From Eopsaltria australis (lineage: Eukaryota; Chordata; Aves; Passeriformes; Petroicidae), in NCBI GenBank assembly GCA_034509425.1, contig JAVTVJ010000070.1, positions 682,001 to 746,000 on the forward strand: a stretch of 64,000 nt of DNA, in the 5' to 3' direction. Under the pieces are notes generated by a model that worked only from the letters and a program-made list of their open reading frames with translations, did no database searches and had not been told where the DNA came from. Positions 53,301-64,000 of the stretch are shown one piece after another (the stretch's first letter is position 1; each line of letters begins with the position of its first letter). Position numbers and translations under genes: made by a program.

Positions 53301-53790
53301 CAATCTTTATCACTTAGCACCAGGGAAGCGGTGCAGTACTGTACAAGAATGTTCCCAAGGAATGTAATAACATGAGCTGGAATGATCTGGCTTCTTACCA
53401 CATGAGGCTGTGGAGAGAAAAACAGCCATTCTTCCCTGTCCGTAAGCACGCAGGAGGACAGGTAACTATCCTTTGTTATCCGTGCTGTAATGTGCATTTA
53501 TTAGTAATAGCACAAAGATATTTTTTCCTCATGATTTTGATGACATCTTTGACATTGGGCTAGATGGAGAAGATTTCCACTTTTCTTTTTGAAGAGGTTT
53601 AAGGTTTTGAAAGATTTTAAGAAATACAAGCAAACACAGTTTGTTTTAACAAGTGATCTCACAATGGTAAGAAAAATACCAGAGAGTTAGGACTATCACT
53701 TACTATGAAGGCTTTCAGCTCCTCACTCTGCAGTACTATTCTGAACCTTAAAAGTTTTCCAGGTGAGACATGCATGGAAAAAAATTTCAC
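50332..53790. other. unique noncoding DNA
   Basis: No gene or mobile element recognised; open frames are under 85 codons. An A14 run sits near 50864-50877, and an 8-bp perfect hairpin at 52461-52481 (ACCCATCA / TGATGGGT, loop of five). Confidence 0.5.
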
Positions 53791-53822
53791 CTTTTTTTTT
53801 TTTTTTTTTTTCTTTCCCCCAG
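53791..53822 (+). repeat. poly-T/pyrimidine tract ending in CCCCCAG
   Basis: A run of T at about 53792-53811, then CTTTCCCCCAG. As sequence it is a near-ideal polypyrimidine tract and 3' splice acceptor. As a repeat it may be a minus-strand poly-A relic. Confidence 0.9.
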
Positions 53823-54168
53823 CAGCTCCACTGCAGAGCCATATTTAGAAATGCTTGATCGTAAGGTGTTTAGATTTGGCAGGGAATGGCTATGATGCAC
53901 TTTCCCCAGGGCCTGGGAAAGAGAAGCAGGCTGCAAAGACAGCTTTCACAAGTTGCTTTGAAAGGCAGTATATAATTACAGAGGCTGGCAGAGAAAGACA
54001 GAGCAGCCTCCAGGGATACCCCTTTCCTATTCTGCCACTTACTGGGATTCTTGCCTTTGCAGTCAAGTTCTGTCGTGTCCTGAGTAAGAAGCTCGGTCAG
54101 CAGTGAATGAGACAGCTTGCATCATCTTTCTCCTTCAGCTAAGCTATTAAAAGGAGGCAGGTCTAAGA

Positions 54169-54201
<33 letters not shown>

Positions 54202-54204
54202 CTT
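54169..54204 (+). repeat. (CTTTT)n/poly-T tract
   Basis: CTTTT units repeated three times, then about 18 T and a C. The pyrimidine-only tract is followed closely by TTGACAG. Simple repeat; the second long T tract within 400 bases. Confidence 0.93.
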
Positions 54205-54339
54205 GACAGACCTGTGACTCATGAATGTTGCAGAAAGGAGAAACCAATAAAAAACTATTTCTACACTTTAGCTTTGAGCTTCAGGCTTAGGGATCACATA
54301 AGGTAGAGTGTTCACAGCTTTTGTTAATAGTGTTATTAT

Positions 54340-54398
54340 AATTTATTTTTATTATTATTATTATTACTAATACTACTACTATGATCTTGTAGTAGTAG
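54340..54398 (+). repeat. TTA/TAC trinucleotide repeat with hairpin
   Basis: A run of TTATT/ATT units passes into TACTACTAC, then a nine-base spacer and GTAGTAGTA (54371-54379 against 54389-54397, a perfect 9-bp stem). Simple repeat that happens to form an inverted repeat. Confidence 0.8.
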
Positions 54399-57300
54399 GC
54401 ACCTTACATCCACTCTAAGAACAGGTTTAAGTATAGAGCAAATCTGTGTAATGATGCCTGAAATCTTTATACTTTTGAAAGCTCAGCGCTAGGGCCATCT
54501 GCAGAGCTTTCTGAGAAATGTACACCACCTCCAAAGATTGTTTTCAAAACCAATATTGGCTTCCCACAGCCAGAGCCTGTTCTGCTGAATGCCAGAAACT
54601 CCTTGTACCTCGTCTCCCTTTGTGCTATGCAATATTTTTGCTGCAGTTCTGGTGGCAGAGCTGGGAGGGAAGTGTTATGGAACTTTCACAAACTGCATTT
54701 TTGTCGGTCAGCAGCATGTCCTCCCTCAAGTTTACATCAAACCCAGTGCCAAGTCTGTGACTTAAGCCCCTCTCTGCACTGGCCTCCCAAAGAAACAACA
54801 ACAACAAAAAAATTTAATTGTCCCCACATCTCTCTGCCTTATGCTAGCTATTTTGGAGACAGATATTATGTGCTACATTCTCTTTAGTGCAGTTGAAAAA
54901 AAAAACAACATACTATGGGATGGAAGAGACATGAGGAATGAAGAAAAAAATGGGCCAGGAAATGATAAAGTAAAAGAGAATATGCTGCAGTTTTAAAACA
55001 CTTTCTCATTTGTTATTTTTATTGCCATTTGCAAATTAAACCTGGAACAGTTCAGCTGAAATGTATGTCAATATATAGCCCTGAATTTTGTATATGTTAT
55101 TAGTTCTGATCTCTGTAAAGGCCATTTCTATTAGTGATGTAATTGAAAGCAATAGCTGAAAATACAGAATGCTCCCAAATTTACTTCACCTGGTTCTTTT
55201 TTCTGGAGTGCAGGATGCTGCAAAAGACCCTCCAGAATTTAACTGTGCTGCACATGCAACTAAATGCAGCTGAATGGAAGTGGAATTTCTGTCACATTTA
55301 TTCATTTGAGCACCTGTTTACTTTCCAAATTGGAACAAAAGGTCAAAGCACAGTGTGCTTGACAGAAATTATAAAACATTTTTATTCAGGAATACTAAAC
55401 TAATTCATTTTGCCATTTTTAACTAAGAAGAAGCATTTTGATGTTCTATTAACTAGATGAATTTACTTAAGTCAAATTATTTTGCTTCAGTTTTCAGAAA
55501 CTTTTTTCCTTGAAAATGAAACCATTTCCATGAAAATACAGACATCTGGGAATTTAATTTCCTGTCCTGAAAAGAATTTCTGAGCACCTCAACAAAAACC
55601 TCATGCCATAGTATAGCATTATGTCAAAGTCTTCTTGCATTGAGCTGTACCATTTATATCCTTCGTGTGTCTGTGAGGGATTCTTACTAATATTTCTCTT
55701 TTTAGAGAAGTTGTCTCCATTGTCAATATTAAAAGTTAACCATACTCTTAGTGAATGTGTTGGGATTCTGAACAACACAAGGTCCTGCAGTCATGGACAG
55801 TCATGAGCAATTGGGAGAGGACTTTCTGATGTCATTATTGTTTTCTATTGCAGAAGGAATGGAAGAAATGGAAGTTGCTTAGCAAGTTCTCCTTCTGGTA
55901 AGGAAAGTGGAACAGAAACTGCAGTGCACCAGGTTTTCCTGCAGCTAGTAGGTATAAAGGCACAGGTTTCCTTTCAAATAATATCAAATTACACAATTTT
56001 ATCAGAATTATCTAAATACTGAAAAAGGAGACTTGATTGCTAAAAACATAAAGAAAAAATTTGAATGTGATTTAATTTCTTGGGTTCATTGACTGTTGTA
56101 TCAGCTTTCTTTAAACCAGTGCCAAGTGAGTAAAAAAGCAGTTTTCTATAAAAGATTCCTGAGATCAGATGTTGATACTTCACATCACCTTTATCTCTTC
56201 TGCAACACTCCAAGAAATTCTTTAAATAAGTGTGGGCATTTTAGATTACTGGAACGCATAGCTGCTATCAGAAAGATAAGCTACATAATCTTGGGTTACT
56301 TATTATACTACAGGAGTACAGTTTTAGCTTAAAGACCTTCCTCTGGCAGCACAACCAAGAGCAGAGAATCTGTACATTTGCAGAGCAGAGCTGGAGATGC
56401 TGCAAAGAAGGCTCACATGCACACAAGAAAATCCCTCATGATTTTCTTTTTCTTCACCCCCCAAAACCCCCAAATCCAGTGAGTGACTTGGATGAATTGT
56501 TCAATAACCAACTATAATCAGTATACTAATTATATGACAATCATTGCACAGATGTAATAGGTGTTTTTAATTCTTTAGGTATTCTAGCCCCTGTAGAAAA
56601 AAATACATCAAAGGGGGGCAAAACAATGCTATGTCCTTTTAAGGTGCATCTCAGTTTTCACACGTGCAGTTCGTCACGTCTAGGAGGTATAAACCTGTAT
56701 ATTAGTCAACAAGTCTACTGCAAATTATCCCACTGCTGTGATGTTGAAATAAGTAGTTCATTATAAAGCAAAGGAGTCCTGATGTTGCTCTTGTATCATC
56801 ATAGGAGAGGTGTCTCTAAACATGCAGTGGAAAAAAAGACACTTATGTTAACCATTCAAAATCAAAGCTAGTTTAACAAGATAAGAATTTTTCCTTTCCT
56901 TTGGTTCTGTACCTTTTAATGAACTCATACAGTTTAAATGGTGGAATAAATATACTTCATGAGTGAGAGCTAATAATATGTGGTCTTCAACTAGTTTAAT
57001 TGACTTGAATCTGGGGTACCTGAAATTATTGCAAATGTTTCACAATTACTTAATGTGTAAACCTGGGTAGCACTTTTAAACACATGAAATGATAGAAAAC
57101 ACCAAGTAATTCAGATGTATTTTAAACACTTGCAAGCTCTAATGCTGTAGCAATATTCAACAGCCTGTCCTAAGAGAAAACCAGCAATTTTATTGGGAAA
57201 AATGGTAGAGTTGTAAGAATAGTTATATGGCTAGCCTAGATGAAAATAGAACTGATATGGGCAGATGATTAAAATAAGGGTAGGATAACTAGCAGAGACA

Positions 57301-58553
57301 TAAAATACCAGACATCTAAATTTAGGAACGTTTAAATGCTCCAAACTTTATTTTCATTGGCTTTTGTGTGATGTTTCATGAAGTTGATTGGATGGCGCTG
57401 AGAGCCTACAGTGAACACAGTCTTTGCACAACACTATTCTGTAGACCACCTTGGTTTTTTTCCCTAAAAGTTGTTAACAGAATAAGAATAAAGATTTTTA
57501 TTAATTCTATTTCACTTGAGTATGCCTGTCATGAGAGTTTAGACTGCAAAAGTGGCATGTGAGTTTACAAGTAGTTATTGAATTTAAAACGAAAATTCTC
57601 CTGATATAATTTTACCCTCTTCTGTTTAATGCCGAGTTGGTCGCTCCTGCAGAACTGTCTGGTGATCGTTTCTCCTTCAGCAGCTTGTTCCTTAAAACCG
57701 AACTGTGGAAAGTTAGTGCTGGAACTTTATGGCACTTTGATTGAACAAAGGAAGGAGCATGCTTCTGTCCTCCTCACTGAAATATGCCCATGCATAAATA
57801 AAACATGCAGGAGCAACCTGTCTCTCCAAAGCAGTACAAAGAGGGCAGGTTAGTGTGGGAGGAATGGTTTAAGCTGTTTTCTGCCCTGTCATTCCTTGTC
57901 TGGGATACCACCTTGCAAGCTGAGGCTGGCCTGTTGTCAGCCACATGAAGGTTGTACATTTGGGCTGAACAAATCACGTAAGCTCCCTCTGGAGTCCGTG
58001 GAGGAAGATGAGCATGTCTGGAGAACTGCTCCAGACATTATAGTACCAGACTTATTAATTAGAAGGACCTCTTTCTTGCAGTCCCTAATACAACCCTCAA
58101 GGATTCTCTCAGACTAGAGGCCTGTGTTTCAGATGGCTAGAGCTAGGTGAGAGGAATCTTACTTTCCATGAAGAAATATCTTATGAGTACACCAAAAGAT
58201 TGTTTAAATTCTTACTAGGGAAAAAAATCAGAGAGATTCATAATTGTGCACCAAATGGAGCCAACAGTCGGGAGTTTCCTGTACTATTCTTATGGAAATA
58301 TTTTTACTCCCCCCACTTCAACCACTTGCTGAAGTATCATTGCAAAGCTTGTTCAGGAGGAGGTGGAAGACATGTGACAAGCAGCTTTAGAGAGAAGACT
58401 ATTCACACTTATTGCTTAGCTTCACATTATGTATTGCTCCTTATAAAAATCTCAGTCCACTTCTAGCTTTTTATACTAATTAAGTTATTCCTTTCTAAAG
58501 AGTAGAGATGGGTGTGAGTTACCTGACATAATCCTCATTCTCAGTGATCACAG
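54399..58553. other. unique noncoding DNA
   Basis: No gene recognised. Open frames up to 94 codons (54603-54887 plus) overlap others on both strands. 55000-55140 is AT-rich. No mobile element seen. Confidence 0.5.
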
Positions 58554-58842
58554 ATCCTAGAATCTGTTATGCGTTCACCAAAAAGAGAACTGAAGGCTGG
58601 ATATGGAGATCAGTCAGCTGCAATGGAGGTTTCTTGTTCAAAGGACTCAATTAAATTTACCTCTCTGTATTTTCATATTATGAAAGAGAACATACCTATT
58701 TGCCTTTATGGTGACAGCCCAAGAAATGGCAAATTGCTTTCTAAAGTAAAACAGGAAGGGAGAACTTTGCTTTGGAAGAATATTATGGCAGCTGTTTCCT
58801 GGGAAGTTGTTCAGAACTGGGCACGGAAAGATCTCAAAACAG
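58554..58842 (+). other. candidate exon-like open segment
   Basis: An open reading segment of 289 bases lies between a possible acceptor (GTGATCACAG, AG at 58552-58553) and a possible donor (AACAG/GTAAAT, GT at 58843). The frame containing the ATG at 58569 stays open through the whole interval and reaches a stop six bases past the donor GT. Its translation is mixed and charged (rich in Lys, Glu, Ser), more protein-like than most frames here, but matches nothing I recognise. The pyrimidine tract before the acceptor is weak. Probably chance; worth an RNA check. Confidence 0.15.
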
Positions 58843-58850
58843 GTAAATGA

Positions 58851-61800
58851 AATGTGCGGGGAAAAGGTAGGAAAAGAAGGCATGCAAGGATTCAGGTGAA
58901 CTCAGTGTGTTTACAGACAAAATGAGTCACCACTTTCAAGTTTTGTTTGTCTGTAATCTGGGCACCTGAGTTGTAACAAAGAGATAGAATTGTGTGCTAT
59001 TTAAAAACTATTTGCATAATTGTTTGATTGCTTTACAGGAATCCAGATTTTATTCTTTGCTTTTTACAAATCTTTTAATTGACTGATTGTTCATTTTGCA
59101 GAAGTAACACAAATACTTCTCCAGTCTTAGGTTTTGGTTTATGCTCTGTATCTTCATATACACACACGTGTATATGTATAGCTATATATTTACTGATGCT
59201 GGTGGGTGGTCACAGAATTTATTTTTAAAAATTGACATTATATATCTGGTCCACAAAATGCTAACAAAAAGAGACAGTTTTGGATTAAGAAAGATTTACA
59301 TTTTCCCTTGGTACCTGCTCCAGCGATTTGAAAATCTCTTTGTTTTGACCCTTTGACAAAGACAGCAAGGGTGTGTGGTTTAAAGAGGCATATAAAGTCC
59401 TGAAGACTTAAAAGAAAACATTTTTTTACATTTCATGATCACTAAATAAATGAACTTTCCTACTCAGGAGGGAATGGTAACTTGGCAGAGAGGTAGAGAT
59501 TAAGAACACTTCATATTCTGTTTTCTAATATTTTTAAATGAAAGGTTATTTTCTTTTCAAAGCATGAGTCTCTGTGAAATTAAAGGCTTACAGTTGTTTA
59601 AAAAATTTCTTTTATCTACAAAATATGGAGCTATGAAAGGGAATGTTTGTATAGAACAACTCTATCCATGAATACAACTTGCTTCTGCACATATTCTAGA
59701 CAAAGAAGGGCAATGTCATAGAGAACTGCTTATCATCAGTAATTTTATTTTGTTGTTGTTGATTTAACTGATTTAACTCCCTAATAGTTTTCTTCATTGT
59801 GACATTTAAAATTTTTATTTTGGAGACTGTATGAGTTGTTTGATCAGTTAATAGATATGTGTTTCCAAATTCTTGAAACTGGTGTTTGGAAAGGGTAACA
59901 CTTTTGCAAGTATTCAACATGATCCCCATTAAGGAAGTTTTTGCTCCATGAAGGCAATTAGAATGGATTTCATAGCTGGGTTGGTCCTGGTAGCACTTCT
60001 TTTTGTTCTCTTTATTAATAAAATTTAACAATTAGTTTCTGTTCCAGATCTCTCATTTCAGAGTGCACTTGTTGATTCCTCAGCCTCTTTTTTTTTTCCT
60101 CAGGTGAGCCGAGGAACCACAGCATTAGCAAAGTGCCTTGGCTGGTTCCCTGTGCTTCACAGACTTCCAGAGCCTCTCTGCAGTCATTGGAGCCCCAGCA
60201 GTTCCCTCCTGCCCTTCTGGTGTGGTAAGACCATGCCAGCTGCATAGTGCATAGGGAGCTATACAGCTCCCAATAAACATTCATCTCCTGAAAATAGTGA
60301 TATAGGTTTTCTTAAGTTTACTGGAATCAGGTTTTAAATTACTTTATCCACAATATTTTAAAGATGTTTCATAATAATAGCACTTCAGATCTCAGTTTCC
60401 TTTTTTAAGCTTAAGTGCTTTGAAATGTCAAATATCCTTTCCTAAATATTTCATTTTCATCACAAGGAAAATTGCATCTACATTGTCTACCTTACAAAAA
60501 ACAAAATTTCTGGCATTGAGTGATTCAATGAATAAATTGCTGCATTATTCCTCAGGGCACAACTTGGTTTCACCAACCCATAGGGAAACAAAAGAATTTA
60601 CATTAATTCCTCCTTACAACTCCTTGCTTGGTGGCCCTTGTTCACCTCCCCATGATTTCTGTGGGGAGGAAGTGTTTATGATATGTCTGCTGGGAACTGA
60701 CTCACATCAAAAATAAGTAGAACCTTTGTGAGTCCAAGAGAAATCCTGGCCCCATTTCATCAATGCCTATTGTGTGTGAGCGTGTTCTAGAGCAAAGTGG
60801 GGAGTGTTGAAAATATCAAGACAAATTTGATGGAATCCTATTATTCTGTCTGGATGTTTTCCTTCTGGTCTTACATTGATGCTTATAAAAATAACTGAAG
60901 TTATTAGGGCAGTGTCTCACCTGCCTGCACTGGATTATCTGCTTGCAAGAGAAGAATTAAGAGAAAATGTTCAAAACTAAGATAACATGGACAGAAGAAA
61001 GATCAGAGCTTTTGGAGATATTACTGCTCTGCAGCTATCAGACTTCATTTTCTGTATTACAACCCACTGTACTTTGAATGAAATCTCTCTTCAACAACTT
61101 CCCCATTGTCTTTTTTTCTGATATTTCTGTTTGAATATTGCTTCTCAAATCCAGGGCAGTAAAACAATGATTTTCCCCCCCACCCCCCGTGGTTACTTCA
61201 TCAACACTACATCTGTAGTGACAGGAAAGATTTGTAAGAACAAAGCCTTTTTACCAACACCAAATTATTTACACTTTTTATTGCCAAGTGGAAAACACAA
61301 TAACTATGTCAAGGTTTGCCCTTTGCCCAATAAGGCTTGAGGTAAGTGGGCAAGCTAAGCAACCCAGCCAGTTTTATAAGCTGACAGTAGCTTTTCCAGT
61401 TTTTTAGGATCCTACAGCTGATATCATGACTGAATACAAAGCACAAGGCTTAGCTGTGTAGTTGCCATTAATTTAATTGCAATTTTGCAGCTAAATACCC
61501 TAGATAGCACTAAGTAGCTCAGCCTCCATTACCAAAAGTCACAGATTAAAATCATTGCCCCTTGACTTCAGAGGACTGATATTTTCTTTTCCATAAAAAT
61601 AAATAGAATGTGCACTTAAGAATCTAATATCAGGCAACTCCTTCTTTAATTTGAAATATACTTTTATTCTATTACAAGAGGCAAATTCATCTGTTTCCAA
61701 GTACAGCTATGCTGTATCATTTTCTTATGCTGCAGTTAATTATATTTAAAATTATTTGTTAAAACAAAAGACAGCAACATACAGTAAAAAATAAATAAAA

Positions 61801-62216
61801 GAAGAATTATGCCTTTAAAGGAGACATAAAAGGAAGGCTTAGCTGTTACCCTAAAGGTGATAATTCTATTGAAAAGAAAAACACTGCATATTTTCAGCTG
61901 ACATAGCATTTTGAGCAGGTGAACATGCTTTCATGCTTTAGAATTTCAGTAATTTACAGCAGAGTGCCACGGAACAAAATAATTGGACAGAGAAATTAGT
62001 GTCAAACTTCTGAAAGTCTAAATAGTTAAGCCAGAAGAAAGGCTATAATTTCAAGGAGAGACAGTAGCAATTGCAGACATGTTTAAGGCTAAAAATCAAT
62101 TAACATAAGTAACTAAAACATATTTTTATAGTATCGAGTCTCTTGAGACATGTTGCCACATGCAGAATTCATTTATATATATGTTTTAATTCTCAGAAGT
62201 GTGCATCCGAGAGGAA
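58851..62216. other. unique noncoding DNA
   Basis: No gene recognised; the largest frame is 111 codons on the minus strand (59696-60031). 61440-61760 is rich in TAAT/ATTA words and looks like typical enhancer-like AT-rich DNA, by composition only. A C-run patch is at 61175-61187. Confidence 0.45.
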
Positions 62217-62260
62217 AATGTGGTGTCAGAGATCTGTAAATGTGGTGTCAGAGATCTGTA
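62217..62260. repeat. perfect 22-bp tandem duplication
   Basis: Two identical adjacent 22-base units, 62217-62238 and 62239-62260, each containing GTGGTGTCAGAGATCTGTA. The identity suggests a recent slippage or small tandem duplication. There are only two units, so it is not a satellite or CRISPR-like array. Confidence 0.95.
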
Positions 62261-64000
62261 CTAAAAGTATTACAAAATCTTAAGTGTTTGAAACCTAGTT
62301 GCAGAGGGAAAACTTTAATAGTAGCATTAAAAAAGCTTAAGGTCTTTGGCAAAGGCTGTGAAGTCATCCGGGTATAAACAGGCGCATAAACTGCATGTGA
62401 CAATGTGATCCTGTGATCTGAACACTGAGCAAGAATGCTTTCTGCTTCAGAAAGGACTCAGAAGGGTTGTAGTGCTCTTCCATTTTTTAAATGTAAGTCA
62501 TTACGTTGTGAATGTGAGTGTGTGTGGAAGTAGGGGGAGAATATCACCTTGTCTAATACTACTGACAACTTAGTCTGTGTTTTGTGCTGAGAGCATAAAA
62601 AATAGTCTTCCTCCTTTAAGTGATTAAATATAAATGACAAAAAAATCGTACAGTAAAAAGAAAAAAGTTTTGAAAACTCTAAACAGTTAAACATTTTGGT
62701 GCATGCTCACACACACATATGCATACATAACATGAAGTTATTCGTACATAGAGGTACACAATTTTATTTAAATATGATCTGGGTTCTCAGCTAAGAGAAA
62801 CATTGAATCAAAGATTTTTTTTTAGTAAGTGTTTGGGCATCAACTCTGCTTTCTAAGCAAGAGAGCTTCTTGCCCTTACCCTTAGATGTAAGCTCCTTAC
62901 TCAGCAAATTCTAGTCCATAACTCTCTGATTCGATGTCAGTACAAATACATTAATTCTATTAGCAGTCTTTTCTCTGGGAATGCTTAAATGCTTTTCTGA
63001 CTTCTGTTTTTCCTCTTTTCATATTTTTTATTCTTTCTTTTCTCATTTTTCTTTAATCCTGTTTACTAGGTTGTAAGGAAAAAAAAACCCCAACAAACCA
63101 AAAAACCAACATAGGAAGGATGTAAATGTGTGGTACCAAAGCAGCTGAATTACTATCAGGAACATGGGGGACTTTGATCATCCCTTTTCAGGAACTCAGA
63201 GTTCAAGAGAGGGTGCCAGCATGGCTCTTGTTAGTGTTGTCCTTTGGGTTCGCTCAGGCTGTGCAGTTTATTTGGTTTCCAGGAGGTTCAGTACCTTGAA
63301 CTTATTTTAACTTGGCAGGCTGTGAATCAAGGTAGCCATCAGTCTTCCCCCATAATGAGTGATGTTTAAATAGTTCAACTGTGCTTATAACCCAGACAGC
63401 TTTTAGTTATAGTCATTAGGCAGCCCTGCTTCCAAACATCATAAAATATAAAGAATGACTCATCCAAAGAACAATATCTTTTAAAGTGAATGGTACATTA
63501 GACTGCATTAAACTACTTCCAATCCCAGGCACTTGATTTCTATTCATTTGAACTGTGGACTTAAGCAGTTTTAAGCTTGCTTTGGACAGAGGAACCTGTC
63601 AGGAATATAATCACATCAGTTATGCTTTCCTTCCAGATTCTGAAGGTGCTTTCATGAGCCTACTTAATTAGTTACTGTACCCCTAGCATGGAGAGGATAA
63701 TTGCTATCATGAGTCACGCATTAAGTGGGATCTGGAAATATCCCAGAAAGCATCAAGTTTTCTCAGATTTTCAAATCTGATGCTGCATGACTGTTGTAGG
63801 GTTTTTAAGGATTTGAAATTTCCTCTAGGAGTGAAATGAGGCAGAATATATCACAGCTACTCACAACAAGCTAAAGGCCTCAGAGGCCCAGCACGAGCTC
63901 CACAGAGATGCATCTTAGTTTTCTTCTCTCTGCCCTCCAAATTGTTCAATTATGTTAATTTCTTTCTACGTCCTCTGCTCTGGAGCACATTTTTATGCTA
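62261..64000. other. unique noncoding DNA
   Basis: No gene or transposable element recognised; the one open frame noted (62458-62694 minus, 78 codons) is unremarkable. Short CA/TG words near 62705-62720. 63360-63730 is quiet, AT-rich sequence with several TAAT and TGACTCA-like words (for example GAATGACTCATCC near 63455 and ATGAGTCACGC near 63709). Confidence 0.45.

Noticed and set aside
62217..62260. Direct repeats as a CRISPR-like array
   Set aside because: Only two units with no spacer between them, in vertebrate-type DNA.
1..64000. Endogenous retrovirus or LTR pairs
   Set aside because: No paired long direct repeats, primer-binding site plus polypurine tract, or gag/pol/env-like frame was noticed. 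A computed self-alignment would be needed to exclude short solo LTRs.

Overview
This window looks like gene-free nuclear DNA from a bird, either intergenic or the inside of a very large intron. The evidence is a low-GC background, no open frame with recognisable protein homology, and CR1 LINE fragments with the avian type of 3' end and reverse-transcriptase C-terminus. The best CR1 copy lies at about 25835-26372 on the minus strand. Others are at about 25608-25662 (plus) and 32661-32765 (minus). Nothing here suggests a bacterium, a plasmid or a virus. Almost all open frames are 60-100 codons, which is expected by chance in 64 kb of AT-rich DNA.

Layout. 1-8.5 kb is unique AT-rich DNA with an A/C-rich tract, an A/G-only tract (2361-2451) and a possible old MITE-like scrap (3430-3515). 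8.47-9.52 kb is a strongly decayed CR1/L3-type LINE body on the plus strand. 14.02-14.31 kb is a second, weaker piece of a similar LINE. 20.21-20.53 kb is a 321-bp TTC/GAA microsatellite, the most conspicuous sequence in the window. 25.6-26.4 kb holds two CR1 copies lying tail to tail. 28.9-29.4 kb is a GC-richer segment that resembles an ancient sauropsid interspersed repeat with a tRNA-like box. 30-64 kb is mostly unique AT-rich DNA. It is broken by poly-T tracts (33.39, 53.79 and 54.18 kb), an (AT)n run, a TTA/TAC repeat, several 15-24 bp tandem duplications and a small CpG-rich pocket (47.84-48.20 kb).

No gene, operon, RNA gene or novel system could be demonstrated. The best leads for hidden function are weak: an open, splice-flanked segment at 58554-58842, a 188-codon open frame at 20783-21349, a CCAAT/TATA arrangement near 38.4 kb, and TAAT-rich stretches near 61.5 and 63.5 kb that could be conserved enhancers. 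All of these need cross-species alignment or RNA data. Repeat calls rest on recognising family sequence patterns by eye, so their edges are approximate.
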